Assembly (NCBI GenBank): GCA_016720925.1
Contig: JADKJR010000001.1
Span: 783,897 to 847,896 of the forward strand
From: Betaproteobacteria bacterium
GTDB lineage: Bacteria > Pseudomonadota > Gammaproteobacteria > Burkholderiales > Usitatibacteraceae
Length of the DNA: 64,000 nucleotides
Reading direction: 5' to 3'
Under the pieces are notes generated by a model that saw only the letters and a list, made by a program, of their open reading frames with translations, was not told the origin of the DNA and ran no database searches. Position numbers and translations under genes: made by a program. Of this stretch, positions 44,569 to 54,255 are shown piece after piece (position 1 is the stretch's first letter; every line of letters starts with the position of its first letter).

Positions 44569-47500
44569 ATGGATTTGAAAACGATTTTCACCAAGACCGC
44601 CAAGGGCGTGACACAGGTCAATCAGAAGACCCAGTCGCTGTCGCGCGATCTGATGAAGGTGCTTAAGGCCATTGATGGCAAGTCAAACGTGAGCGCGTTG
44701 GCCGTAAAGGCCGACTATCCCGTGCCCGCGCTGGAAAAGGCGCTCACGGCGCTGAAGAAAGATGCCTTTATCAAGGTATTCGAAGTCAGGCAGGAAGCGC
44801 CGTTGTCGGATTTCGGTGGCGATGATGACGATTTCGATTTCACCGCGCCGAAAAAGCCGGCGGCGAAGCCGATTGACTTGAGTGCCACCCAGGGATTCAA
44901 ACCCTCGCAGTACCGGACGCCAGCGTCCGCCAGTCAGGTAGAACGCGCCAGCGCGCCGGCACCAAGCTATGAGGCGCCGCGGCCCGACCCGGCCCTTGAA
45001 GCCGCGCTTGCCGCCGCGCGCGAAAAGGCGCAGACGGAAGCGCGCGCCAAGGCCGAACGCGAAGCGCAGATCCGGGCGCGACTGGAAATTGAGGCACGTT
45101 CGAAACGGGAGGCCGAACAGCGCGCGATGGAGGAAGCCAAACGCGCGCAAATCGCCGCTGAAACGGCGCGTGTCGATCTTGAAGCCAAGAAAGCGGCGGA
45201 AAAGAAGCAAAAGGACAGTATTTCCGACACGCGCGACCGGTTGACGCGCGAACAGATGGAGAAGGAATCCCAGCAGCAGCGCGCGCTCTCCGAGGCGCGT
45301 GCCAAGGCGGAAGCCGAAGCGCACGCGTTGGCGCAGGCGCGCATCAGGGCCGAGGCCGAGGCCAAGGCCCTTGCGGAAGCGCGTGTGCAAGCGGAAGCCG
45401 CGGCGAAAAAGCAGCAGGAAGAGGTCGTCGCCGCGCAGCGCGAATTGCGCCATCAGTTGAAAGAAGAAATCGAAGCCAAGATTCGCGCCGAGATGGCGGA
45501 GAAACTTGCGGTCGAAGTCGAAGAGAGCGGACGCGCCGAAGTTGAAGCCGCTGTAATGGAAGAGGCTCGCGAAGAGGCGCGGCAGATGCTGGAAGTGCGC
45601 CTGCAGGAAGAGCGTCTGTCACTTACCCGTGCGACGGAAAACGCAAAACGCACCGCCGAGGACGCTGCCAAAGTGATGCTGGCCGAGCAGGAAGTGCGGA
45701 TCCGCGCCGAGATGGCCGCACAAATTGCCGCCATTACCGCGGAGAAAACGCGTGTGGAAGTCGAGGCACGCAAGGCGGCCGAAGCACAGGCCGAGCTCGC
45801 CGCAAAAGCAGCTGCCGAGATGGGCGCGCGCTTGAAGGCCGAAGAGGACGCGCGCAAGGCGGCCGAGGTGGAGGCCGAAAACCGCAAGAAACTTGACGCG
45901 CAAAACCGTCTGCGCATGGAAGCGCGTGCACGGGAAGAGGCCGAGGCGCGGGCAAAATCCGACGCGGAAATGCAGGCCCGGCTTACCGCCGAGAAGGAAG
46001 CCAAGGTGCAAGCGCAGGCGCGTGCACTGATCGAGGCCGAGATGCGCGAGAAGTCCGATCGCGAAAATCAGATCAAGATTGAGAACGAGCGACAAGCGCG
46101 CGAAGAAGCCGAAAAGAAGGCGGCGGCCGAAGTCAAGGCACGCGAGATCGCGTCACGTGCCGCTGCTGAGCAGGCAGAAGCACGCGAGCGGGTTGAACGG
46201 GAGGCAAATTTGCGTCTCGCGGAAGAACGCCGCGAAGCCGAGGAGCGACTCTCGGAAGAACGGCGCGAAGCCGAAGAGCGCCTGTCGGAAGAGCGCCGTG
46301 AGGGTGAAGAGCGCCTCAGCATTGAACGCACGGCGCGTGAAAAGGCCGAAGAAAAATCCCGTGCTGAAGAAGAAGCCGAGGCGCGACAACGTGCCTCGCA
46401 AGTTGCGCGCCTCAAGGAATTGTCCGACCAGCATGAATACGAGGTATCGCAAGGCATTGACCCCGACGCGGCGAAGAAAGCAAAGCGCTATGCCAAGAAG
46501 AAGTCCGGCGGAACGCTGCGCTGGGTCGGCGTGGGCGTGATGGCGCTGGTAATTCTTGGCGTGACCGCGCTGCATTTTGTGCCGCTCGGCGCCGTCAATT
46601 CGCGTTTCGACAAGGCGCTCACCGAGTGGATACATGATGACGTGTCCTCAAGCGGTCTGCGCATCGCACTGCTGCCGAGCCCGCATGTCAATCTGGACCA
46701 GCTGGCTTTGGGCAAGGTATTGGATGCCAAGGCAGCCAGCGGCAAGATCTACATGGATGTCGGTACCTTGTTTGGTGACAAGTTTGTCATCGACACGCTT
46801 GAGCTATCAGGCATATCGATCGCGCCCGATGCGCTGCCACGCGCCATGAAGTGGGCGAATGCGGAAGGCCGGGGAAAAAGCATCGAGATCAGCAAGATTG
46901 CGCTGCGAGCGGCCAGGATTGAAGTCAAGGGCGTGACCATCTCTGATTTTGATGCGGATCTGCAGATTGACAAGAGTGGCAGGATTGTCAAAGGCAGTGC
47001 GCGCGCCAGGGACGGCAAATGGTCGCTTGACGTATCGCCCAACAAGGCCAGCAGCGGTGACGCGGCGGGCGCGAGCGGTGAATGGATTGTTGAGTTTTCC
47101 GGCCGCAACCTGAATCTGCCGATGGGCGCGCCGCTGCTCTTTAGCAGCATCAATGCCAAAGGGATCATGTCCGGCGATAGCCTGAGTTTTCCGCAGGTCG
47201 ACGCGCAATTATTTGAGGGAACCGCGAGCGGCAATCTGCGCGTCGACTGGAAGCAGGGCGTGGCGTTCAGCGGCGAATTCAGCGCCGACAAAATCAAGGT
47301 CGATCAATTGACCGACGTGTTTACCCGCGACGTCGCGCTCAAAGGCCGGCTTGAAGGCCAGTTCACCGCCTCCGGAAACGCGCCGACCGTCGGGGAATTG
47401 TTCAACATGCTGTCCGTCCAGGGCGTATTCATGGTGAAAGACGGGGCGATTGGCAACGTCGATCTGGTTCAGGTCATGAGATCACCAGGCAGCGTGGGTG

Positions 47501-47742
47501 GACAGTCGAAGTTTGCAGAGCTTGCCGGACAATTGCGAATTGGCGACGGTGTGATCCACTACGACAAGCTCAAGCTCACGGGCGGCGTCCTGCATGCCAA
47601 TGGCAATGTCGCCGTGGTGAATAGCAGTAGTGCGCTTTCGGGCAGCGTGAGTGCCGAGATTCGATCTACCGTCGCGCAGGACCGCGCAACGTTCAGCGTT
47701 ACCGGCAAGGTCGCGCGCCCGGCGCTGAGGCGAGGCGGCTAG
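44569..47742 (+). CDS. AsmA-family protein with winged-helix-like N-terminus and long coiled coil
   Basis: This 1057-residue protein begins with a helical domain of about 75 residues (MDLKTIFTKTAKGVTQVNQK, 'LKAIDGKSNVSALAVKADYP'), then an acidic linker (DFGGDDDDFDF). A charged Ala/Glu/Lys/Arg helix about 500 residues long follows (about 130-630), which must be a coiled coil. One transmembrane segment lies near 650-673 (LRWVGVGVMALVILGVTALH). The C-terminal AsmA-type domain ('MGTLFGDKFVIDTLELSGI'-like start, 'FSGEFSADKIKVDQLTDVF', 'GALSGSVSAEI'-like end) would lie in the periplasm. AsmA proteins are beta-rich lipid-handling factors between inner and outer membranes. Here a large cytoplasmic coiled coil is fused to one. 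In-frame TTG at 44551 is a weaker start. Confidence 0.82.
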   Translation: MDLKTIFTKTAKGVTQVNQKTQSLSRDLMKVLKAIDGKSNVSALAVKADYPVPALEKALTALKKDAFIKVFEVRQEAPLSDFGGDDDDFDFTAPKKPAAKPIDLSATQGFKPSQYRTPASASQVERASAPAPSYEAPRPDPALEAALAAAREKAQTEARAKAEREAQIRARLEIEARSKREAEQRAMEEAKRAQIAAETARVDLEAKKAAEKKQKDSISDTRDRLTREQMEKESQQQRALSEARAKAEAEAHALAQARIRAEAEAKALAEARVQAEAAAKKQQEEVVAAQRELRHQLKEEIEAKIRAEMAEKLAVEVEESGRAEVEAAVMEEAREEARQMLEVRLQEERLSLTRATENAKRTAEDAAKVMLAEQEVRIRAEMAAQIAAITAEKTRVEVEARKAAEAQAELAAKAAAEMGARLKAEEDARKAAEVEAENRKKLDAQNRLRMEARAREEAEARAKSDAEMQARLTAEKEAKVQAQARALIEAEMREKSDRENQIKIENERQAREEAEKKAAAEVKAREIASRAAAEQAEARERVEREANLRLAEERREAEERLSEERREAEERLSEERREGEERLSIERTAREKAEEKSRAEEEAEARQRASQVARLKELSDQHEYEVSQGIDPDAAKKAKRYAKKKSGGTLRWVGVGVMALVILGVTALHFVPLGAVNSRFDKALTEWIHDDVSSSGLRIALLPSPHVNLDQLALGKVLDAKAASGKIYMDVGTLFGDKFVIDTLELSGISIAPDALPRAMKWANAEGRGKSIEISKIALRAARIEVKGVTISDFDADLQIDKSGRIVKGSARARDGKWSLDVSPNKASSGDAAGASGEWIVEFSGRNLNLPMGAPLLFSSINAKGIMSGDSLSFPQVDAQLFEGTASGNLRVDWKQGVAFSGEFSADKIKVDQLTDVFTRDVALKGRLEGQFTASGNAPTVGELFNMLSVQGVFMVKDGAIGNVDLVQVMRSPGSVGGQSKFAELAGQLRIGDGVIHYDKLKLTGGVLHANGNVAVVNSSSALSGSVSAEIRSTVAQDRATFSVTGKVARPALRRGG

Positions 47743-47856
47743 CCAGGAAACCCTGAATCGTAGAGAGCACAGAGGCCACGGGAAAGTTCTGGAATTTCAG
47801 CTTTTGCTTCATGTTCTCTGTGCTTTCCGTGTTCCAGGGCTTTCCCGCAAGAATTT

Positions 47857-47920
47857 AACAAACGCCAACACTGGCGCGCCTTATCGGGCACAAATGCCTG
47901 AAACGCCCCGCCAAATGGCG
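47857..47920. repeat. REP-like palindrome, degenerate copy F
   Basis: AACAAACGCCAACACTGGCG and a centre with GGGCACAAATGCC, then CGCCCCGCCAAATGGCG. The left arm is recognisable and the right arm has decayed. It sits in the gap before the ferredoxin-NADP reductase gene. Confidence 0.5.
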
Positions 47921-48024
47921 ATCTGCGTGTTCTTATCATGGTTAACGCAGTCGCACTGGCGTTAATTCCGAGTAATTTGATAAACTATTACAATCCCGCG
48001 CCGTTGCGCAATCAAAAGTCCTCA

Positions 48025-48843
48025 ATGTCAGACGTTTCCGCCACCGGCACGACCGCCGTGTCCGCCAGCCCCGCTGCAAGATTCACGGAAGAACCGGTCG
48101 TCTGGGTGCATCGCTGGAGTGCGGGCTTGATGTCGTTCCGTGTCCGCCGCGATCCCGCCTATCGATTTGCCCCGGGTCAATTCGCCCGCATTGGCCTGCG
48201 CAAGGAGAACGGCGAACTGATCTGGCGCGCATACTCGGTCGTCTCCGCGCCGCACCAGCCGTTCCTTGAATTTTTCCTGGTCATTCTGCCGACCGGCGAA
48301 TTTTCCAGCCGTGTCGGTAGATTCAACGTCGGCGACAGCATGCTGGTGGAACAAGTGCCCCAGGGATTTCTCACGGTCGATCGCTTCAAGCAGCCGGGAC
48401 GCGAGCAGGATTTATGGCTGATGGGTACCGGCACTGGCCTGGCGCCGTATATCTCCATGTTGCGCGATGAAGTCGTGTGGCAGCGCTTTGAACATATCGT
48501 GCTGGTGCTATCGGTCCGTGAGCGCCAAGACCTGGGTTACACGGAAGAACTCGAGCAGTTGGCCGCCGCGCATGCAAAGGAAGGGCTGGCGAAATTCCAT
48601 TTCGTGAAAACGCTGACGCGTGACACCCTGCATGGTGCCCTGCATGGACGCATCAATGCGCTGCTCGAATCAGGCGATCTGGAATCGGCGGCCGGCGTGG
48701 CGTTATCCGATGCACGGTCGCGGTTCATGCTTTGCGGTAATCCGCAGATGGTCGAGGGCATGCGCACGCTGCTGAAATCTCGGGGGTTCCGCATGAATCG
48801 CAAGCTCGAGCCTGGGCATATCATTGTCGAGAACTATTGGTAA
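48025..48843 (+). CDS. fpr: Ferredoxin--NADP(+) reductase
   Basis: This 272-residue flavoprotein exchanges electrons between NADPH and ferredoxin/flavodoxin. It shows FAD binding by RAYSVVSAP and 'GEFSSRVGRFNVGD', the NADP site LMGTGTGLAPYISM, and 'FMLCGNPQMVEGMRTLL'. The C-terminus ends in 'HIIVENYW', with an aromatic residue as in bacterial Fpr enzymes. ATG 48025 (MSDVSATG) is chosen over the earlier ATG at 47938, because the upstream part lies in AT-rich promoter-like DNA. It stands alone between two repeat-containing gaps. Confidence 0.9.
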   Translation: MSDVSATGTTAVSASPAARFTEEPVVWVHRWSAGLMSFRVRRDPAYRFAPGQFARIGLRKENGELIWRAYSVVSAPHQPFLEFFLVILPTGEFSSRVGRFNVGDSMLVEQVPQGFLTVDRFKQPGREQDLWLMGTGTGLAPYISMLRDEVVWQRFEHIVLVLSVRERQDLGYTEELEQLAAAHAKEGLAKFHFVKTLTRDTLHGALHGRINALLESGDLESAAGVALSDARSRFMLCGNPQMVEGMRTLLKSRGFRMNRKLEPGHIIVENYW

Positions 48844-48847
48844 ATTT

Positions 48848-48900
48848 TGATTCTGGCGCGATTTTTTGGCGCATTTTGCACAAACGCCCTGCCGCGTGCT
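48848..48900. repeat. REP-like palindrome, degenerate copy G
   Basis: TTGATTCTGGCGCG ... CCCTGCCGCGTGCT with a TTTTGGCGCATTTTG centre. It resembles the centre of copies C and F. It lies directly behind the fpr stop. Confidence 0.4.
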
Positions 48901-48940
48901 AGCTTCATCCCCTGAAGATAATTTGCCAGCGGAGTCGACA

Positions 48941-51214
48941 TTGAAATTCAACGCTCGTGGAATCAGCGTCATCACAGCCTGCTTGTGGATCGCCAGCCTG
49001 CTTGCTTCCTGTGCAGCGCCGCCTCCAGTGGAGACTCCAAAGCCGGCAGCAATTGTCGCGCCTGCCCCACCAGAGCCTTCGAGAAAGCCGGTGCCGCCTG
49101 TTGCCGCAGTCAAGCCTGTGACCGAGGTTTTTTTCGGCCAGAGTGTCACCGATCCCTACCGCTACATGGAGGATGTGAAGAGTCCGGAGACGATTGCATA
49201 CCTCCGCGCGCAGGGCGAATTCTCGCGCAAGACCCTGGATGCACTGCCTGGCCGCAAGGCCATGCTGGACCGCATTAGTACACTCTCCGAATCGACGACT
49301 GCCATCAGCGGCGTGCAAGTGACTGGCGAAGGTACCCAGCCACGCGTGTTCTACTACAAACTTGCCCCAGGTGACACAGCGCGAAAACTATTTGTGCGCG
49401 ACGGTTTCGCCGGGGCTGAGCGCCTGCTATTTGATGCCGCAGCAATTTCGGGGCCCGGTCGGCGTTTTGCAATCGATTCGTTCATCGCGTCACCCGACGG
49501 GCGCAATGTCGTGGTAGGCGTCGCCGCGGGCGGATCCGAGGAAACGAGCTTGCGTATTGTCGATGCCACGACGGCGCGTGATTCCGGCGTCGTCATCGAC
49601 CGCATCGGATTCCCCGACATAACGTCATGGGCTCCGGACGGCAAGTACTTTTTCTACAATCGCCTTCCCGAACCGAAAGTCGGCGCGCCGAAAAATCGTT
49701 ATCTCCATAGCATGGTTTTTCGGCACGTGTTGGGACGCGCAATCGAAAAGGACGAGCAAGTATTCGGTCCGGGACTCGACACCCGGATCAACTTCGCCGA
49801 CATCGATATCCCGAGCGTAACCATGACGGCCGATGGAAAATTTCTCGTCGGCCAGATCCGGCATGGCGACATGCACGAGCTGACGCTTTACGTCGCAAAT
49901 GTAATGACGTTTACGCAGGGGCAAACCTGGCGGATCGCGGTCGAACCGAGGAATGAGGTTATCTCATTCGCGGTACACGACAATGCACTGTTTCTGCTGA
50001 CGCACAAGGATGCCCCTCGTTTCAAACTCGTCCGCACCGGTATTCAGCGCCCCGACTTCGACAAGGCAACGACAATCGTCGCGCACGGCGATACCGTCAT
50101 TCGAGAATTGGCCGTCGCCCAGGATGCACTCTATATACGCGAACTCTCCGGCGGGCTCGATCGGTTGCAGCGTCTCAATTTCAGCCAAAGCGTATTCAGC
50201 GGCGGCAAACTGGAGTTTGTGCGCTTGCCATTTGATCTGGCGATACGACAGATGATCGCTCATCCCAAGCGGCCGGGTGCTCTACTCAGGCTGGAAGGTT
50301 GGACCGAAGCGCCGCGCTACGTCAACATCGAGGAGCGCAGCGGCAACCTCATCGACACCAAGCTGCATCCGAAATCAAACGTGGATTTCGATTCGATCGA
50401 CGAAGTCCGCTTGATGGCCACGGCCAGGGACGGCACGAAAATACCCGTCTCGCTGATGTACAAGAAGGGCACGACCCTCAATGCGGATCGCGCCACATTG
50501 TTGCGTGCTTATGGCGCATACGGGATCACGCAGTCGCCCGCATTTTCACCGACAACCCTGGCGTGGCTGGAACGAGGTGGCATTATCGGCACTTGTCACG
50601 TGCGTGGCGGTGGCGAATTTGGTGAGGCTTGGCATAAGGGTGGCCAGAAACTCACCAAGCCAAATACCTGGCGCGATCTGATCGCCTGTGCCGAGTACCT
50701 CGTCGAGCGCAAGTTTACACGCAAGGAAAAGATGGCCATTCAGGGCGGCAGCGCGGGCGGCATCACCGTGGGCCGTGCGTTGACGGAGCGGCCCGATCTG
50801 TTCGCGGCCGTCGTGCCGGCCGTGGGTCTGCTCGATGCAATGCGCGCGGAATTCACACCCAATGGACCGCCGAATATTCCCGAATTTGGCAGCGTGAAAA
50901 CCGAAGCGGGATTCAAAGGCTTATTCGCGATGAGCTCATTGCATCAGGTGAAGGATGGAACCCGGTATCCGGCGGTGCTGCTGATGCACGGCGTGAATGA
51001 TCCCCGCGTGGAAGTCTGGCATTCCGCGAAGATGGCGGCGCGCCTGCAAGCGGCGACCGCGGCTGACCGTGATGCCAATCCGGTCCTGCTGCGATTGGAT
51101 TACGATGCGGGACACGGCATCGGCTCAAGCCGGTCGCAACGCAACGGGGAAATTGCGGATATTTATTCGTTCCTGCTGTGGCAGTTTGGCGATCCTGCCT
51201 TCCAACCGAGATAG
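48941..51214 (+). CDS. Prolyl oligopeptidase family lipoprotein
   Basis: TTG 48941 is chosen because GGAG lies six bases before it and it gives a lipoprotein signal (MKFNARGISVITACLWIASL then LASC, lipid cysteine at residue 24). The 757-residue product has the S9 family layout: an N-terminal segment ('VTDPYRYMEDVKSPETIAYL'), a seven-bladed propeller region, and a C-terminal alpha/beta-hydrolase domain. That domain has nucleophile motif GGSAGG (Ser about 604), Asp in GVNDPRV (about 687) and His in DAGHGIG (about 724). 'RGGGEFGEAWHKGG' is a standard S9 signature. It should hydrolyse small peptides after proline or similar residues, anchored at the outer membrane or in the periplasm. Confidence 0.9.
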   Translation: MKFNARGISVITACLWIASLLASCAAPPPVETPKPAAIVAPAPPEPSRKPVPPVAAVKPVTEVFFGQSVTDPYRYMEDVKSPETIAYLRAQGEFSRKTLDALPGRKAMLDRISTLSESTTAISGVQVTGEGTQPRVFYYKLAPGDTARKLFVRDGFAGAERLLFDAAAISGPGRRFAIDSFIASPDGRNVVVGVAAGGSEETSLRIVDATTARDSGVVIDRIGFPDITSWAPDGKYFFYNRLPEPKVGAPKNRYLHSMVFRHVLGRAIEKDEQVFGPGLDTRINFADIDIPSVTMTADGKFLVGQIRHGDMHELTLYVANVMTFTQGQTWRIAVEPRNEVISFAVHDNALFLLTHKDAPRFKLVRTGIQRPDFDKATTIVAHGDTVIRELAVAQDALYIRELSGGLDRLQRLNFSQSVFSGGKLEFVRLPFDLAIRQMIAHPKRPGALLRLEGWTEAPRYVNIEERSGNLIDTKLHPKSNVDFDSIDEVRLMATARDGTKIPVSLMYKKGTTLNADRATLLRAYGAYGITQSPAFSPTTLAWLERGGIIGTCHVRGGGEFGEAWHKGGQKLTKPNTWRDLIACAEYLVERKFTRKEKMAIQGGSAGGITVGRALTERPDLFAAVVPAVGLLDAMRAEFTPNGPPNIPEFGSVKTEAGFKGLFAMSSLHQVKDGTRYPAVLLMHGVNDPRVEVWHSAKMAARLQAATAADRDANPVLLRLDYDAGHGIGSSRSQRNGEIADIYSFLLWQFGDPAFQPR

Positions 51215-51239
51215 AACAGTTCAGCCGGATTTTTCATCG

Positions 51240-52916
51240 ATGACAACCGTGTCCGAAAAAGTCGTCCGCGAATTCAACCACACGCTGCTGTGGCCGATAA
51301 CCTTGCAGCCTTTGCACCGTGAGGCGGGTGGTGCGCTCGTGTCTTTCTGGGACATGCTGAAGCGCCGTCCAGGGCCATGGGAGTTCGTCGAAGACGCGCT
51401 GTTGATCGAGGACGAGTCATGCCTCGCTGGCTACGAAGAGTTTGTCTATTTCCTGCCCTATGTGCAGAGATTTTTGTATGGTGTTGGCGATGGCGGTCGC
51501 GGCGCGCAGTCTTCGCTCCACACCTTTCAGCGCCATGATCTGAAAGAGGTTCGCCTGCGGACGGAACCCGGTGCGGAAGAAATCTCACTCGAGGTGCGGC
51601 GCGCGCGGCTGTATTTTTTCTATGACATCGAGGTCGCGCTGGCGGTACTGGAGGTGGCGGGCGAGAACATCCCGCTCGATATCGCCGTCGAAATCATGGA
51701 TCGCTTTGGCCGCCCGTATCCGCCCGCATGGGAGGCGGATGGCCGTGGCGCGCATTGCCTGCACAGTGTTGAGTTCTGGGGCCATGACGCGACGGGCGCG
51801 CCGGCGCTGCTTTCCAGCTCCGATTATGGGGACCGTGAAAAGTATCTCGAACTGGTGCGAAACCAGCGCCAGACGCCGCTGTCCCTTCACTGGGAGTATT
51901 TTCTTTCGCCGCTGATTCCAGCCTATCTGCCCGGTGGCGTGCTGAAGTATCACCAGATCGAGAACAAGCGCATTCCGATCATGAGTTACCTTTCGTTCGA
52001 CGACCCGCGCGCCTTGTCGCGTGGCGACATGGTGCGCATTGGCTTTGCGGCCAAGTGGGGCGAATCGGATACCTTGCCGTACGCGTCTGGATTTCTCGCC
52101 GGCTTTGAGCGCGATTACGCCTACGACCGTTATTGGGATCCCGGCAATCAGCAGTCAGGGATGAGTACGCGCTATTTTTTTTGTGGCGTGGGGTTTTCCA
52201 TGATCACGCCGTACCAGCGTGACGATTTGTTGTTGCGGCAGTTCCGCCACCAGTTTTTTCAAATTGGACTGATCGCGCATTTTCACAAAGCCGCATTGCT
52301 GTCGCTGTCCAATCGCTTTTCACGCGCGGTGGAGCGGCTCAACGTGCGTGACTTTGAATCCGTGAAGCAGTTCAAGAAACATGTGCGCGAAACGCTGGAA
52401 GTATTCCTGCGTTTCAATCACCGTTACTGGTTCCACGAAATTTCCACCCAGGTGCAGGCCAGCGATTTTTTCAAGCGCTGGAGCCACCAGCTCGGATCCG
52501 ATGCGCTGTACAACGAAGTGCGGGAAGAGGCGCATGACATCAATGAGTACCTCGATACCGATCGCGCCCGCAAGCAAACGGACAACGCGATGCGGCTGAC
52601 GGTCGTGTCAGCTTGCGGCATGGTTGGCACCATCGCCACCGGATTTCTCGGCATGAATCTCTACGCGCACGCGGATCTGCCCGCCATCGATAAATTTCTG
52701 ATTTTCGTGGTGGTGGTTGTACCGACAGTCGCGCTGGGGGTGTACACGGTGGCGATCTCCAAGCGTATTGCCAATTTCATGGAGGCTCTCGCCAGTGAAG
52801 GCCTGAGCTGGAAGGAAAAATTCGGCACATTCCGGCAGATCTGGTACTCCAACAAGCGCGAGAGGGTCAGGGAGCGTCGCGAAAAGGGCGAAGCGGGATT
52901 GTCCTCCGGCGAATAA
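51240..52916 (+). CDS. CorA-like (GMN-motif) membrane protein
   Basis: This 558-residue protein starts at ATG 51240, 25 bases behind the peptidase gene; the open frame upstream lies inside that gene and is a shadow. The large N-terminal part is soluble, with acidic and aromatic stretches ('LLIEDESCLAGYEEFVYFLP', 'YQRDDLLLRQFRHQFFQIGL'). The C-terminus has two membrane segments joined through a GMNLYAHAD loop (about 470), followed by 'FVVVVVPTVALGVYTVAISK'. GMN before a periplasmic loop is the selectivity motif of CorA-type magnesium channels. The soluble part is larger than in E. coli CorA and I do not recognise it, so divalent-cation transport is inferred from the C-terminus only. Confidence 0.7.
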   Translation: MTTVSEKVVREFNHTLLWPITLQPLHREAGGALVSFWDMLKRRPGPWEFVEDALLIEDESCLAGYEEFVYFLPYVQRFLYGVGDGGRGAQSSLHTFQRHDLKEVRLRTEPGAEEISLEVRRARLYFFYDIEVALAVLEVAGENIPLDIAVEIMDRFGRPYPPAWEADGRGAHCLHSVEFWGHDATGAPALLSSSDYGDREKYLELVRNQRQTPLSLHWEYFLSPLIPAYLPGGVLKYHQIENKRIPIMSYLSFDDPRALSRGDMVRIGFAAKWGESDTLPYASGFLAGFERDYAYDRYWDPGNQQSGMSTRYFFCGVGFSMITPYQRDDLLLRQFRHQFFQIGLIAHFHKAALLSLSNRFSRAVERLNVRDFESVKQFKKHVRETLEVFLRFNHRYWFHEISTQVQASDFFKRWSHQLGSDALYNEVREEAHDINEYLDTDRARKQTDNAMRLTVVSACGMVGTIATGFLGMNLYAHADLPAIDKFLIFVVVVVPTVALGVYTVAISKRIANFMEALASEGLSWKEKFGTFRQIWYSNKRERVRERREKGEAGLSSGE

Positions 52917-52921
52917 GAAAA

Positions 52922-52943
52922 GGGCACGCCTGCCGGCGTGCCC
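52922..52943 (-). terminator. Rho-independent terminator, convergent genes
   Basis: GGGCACGCC-TGCC-GGCGTGCCC. On the - strand the hairpin is followed by TTTTCTT, so it mainly ends the operon read from 55424 to 52974. It lies 30 bp beyond that gene's stop and six bases beyond the CorA-like gene. Confidence 0.85.
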
Positions 52944-52973
52944 CGTTAACCGCGCTCTCGCTTGCCTGGCCGC

Positions 52974-54206
52974 TTATTTTCCCTTCGTGCTGAAGGATAA
53001 TCCGGGCATTTCTTTCACGCTGTAACCGTCGGGCACGGTGAACAGCGTGGCAGACTGTTCGCTGCGTTTGACATTCGCCAAACGGTAAATGGTCTCACCG
53101 ACCCGCGGGTCGCTGCTCTTCGAGTACACCGTTGCCTGCAAGTCGGGCGAATACCAGGTCTCGGTGGTCACGATGATGGGATTCTTGTTGCCGATTTCCC
53201 CGGCGGGAATGCTGTAACTGACACTTTTTCCATCGACGCGAACGCCTTCAATTTCTTTCGTACCCAACGCCGTGGTGGTGGATTTCGACGACCATTTTGC
53301 ATCCTGGAGCGACATACCGATTGGCCCGAGGCGCATCGATTCGCCGAGCGCGCGACCGATGTCGCCATCTGCAAAGCCATGCGCGAAGGCGTTCGCTGGC
53401 CCCGATCCGTTGGCACGAATGATGTTGACGTTGACTTCCTCGCGCATCTCTTTCTTGCCGTCTTTCGCGGGAAGTTCAATGCGCTTGATGATGATTTCCT
53501 GGCCCGGACCCGGATGCTCGATGATCGTCGTCGTGCCGTCCTTGGCCATTGCCTTCGCCTTTTCCTTGGCTTCCGCGACACGCTTGTCGAGTCTGCTCTC
53601 GGCGATATGCTTGACGAACTCGTTGTTCATCTGCATTTTGGTGGCGGTCTTGCCGGCGGGGGAAAGTACGTATCGCGTGCCCTCGACACTGTCATTGATA
53701 TGAATAGTCTTTACGTCTCCTTTCGCATCGCGCGTTTCCTGGCGCGTGCGCCCGGCACTGTCGCGATAGGTTATCGTCACGGTGCGCCTGGAAATCTGGT
53801 TTCCATCCGGCAGCGTCTGGCTTTTTTCAGTGACCACTTCCGCGCTATACGGCGCGTTCTTCACGGTTTTGGCGAGCGGTCCGTGGGCCGCGCCGGCAAA
53901 CGCCTCCGACATGGCGCTGGACACGAGGGCGTCGATGTCGGGCAAATCATGGAGGCTTGCGCCGGAGGTGATGATCTTCACGTGCTTCTTCACATGGTCC
54001 GGACTGGCCTGGGCGAGGAAAATTTCCGGGCCAGGGCCGCTGGAATTTTCGACGATGTTGCCATTCTCGATCACGATGGTGCGCGTGTTGGTAATGATTT
54101 CCGGCTGCGGATTGGACGTAGCGACCGCGGCGGTTGCGCCACACGTGGCCAGCGCACAAATTGCGGCGACATGCGGAAGCAAATGGGAGGGTAGGTGGAA
54201 TTTCAT
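52974..54206 (-). CDS. Exported protein of a sigma/anti-sigma operon, 410 aa
   Basis: The start codon (ATG 54206) has AAAGGAAAC upstream. A signal sequence covers about residues 1-26 (MKFHLPSHLLPHVAAICALA then TCGATAA). The mature protein is polar and beta-rich, with 'RRTVTITYRDSAGRTRQETR', 'IHINDSVEGTRYVLSP' and 'KEIEGVRVDGKSVSYSIPAG' then 'EIGNKNPIIVTTETWYSPDL'. Similar repeats of 'YRDSAGRTRRE' and 'GVRTT..IPAG..GNE.PI..T.E.WYS.DL' occur in uncharacterised periplasmic proteins next to ECF sigma factors. It may sense envelope state or be the target of this sigma system; no activity can be assigned. Last gene of the operon. Confidence 0.72.
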   Translation of the reverse strand: MKFHLPSHLLPHVAAICALATCGATAAVATSNPQPEIITNTRTIVIENGNIVENSSGPGPEIFLAQASPDHVKKHVKIITSGASLHDLPDIDALVSSAMSEAFAGAAHGPLAKTVKNAPYSAEVVTEKSQTLPDGNQISRRTVTITYRDSAGRTRQETRDAKGDVKTIHINDSVEGTRYVLSPAGKTATKMQMNNEFVKHIAESRLDKRVAEAKEKAKAMAKDGTTTIIEHPGPGQEIIIKRIELPAKDGKKEMREEVNVNIIRANGSGPANAFAHGFADGDIGRALGESMRLGPIGMSLQDAKWSSKSTTTALGTKEIEGVRVDGKSVSYSIPAGEIGNKNPIIVTTETWYSPDLQATVYSKSSDPRVGETIYRLANVKRSEQSATLFTVPDGYSVKEMPGLSFSTKGK

Positions 54207-54255
54207 GATCGTTTCCTTTCGGTGGATAGTTCGTGTTTTTTTGGAAAAAAGTCAA

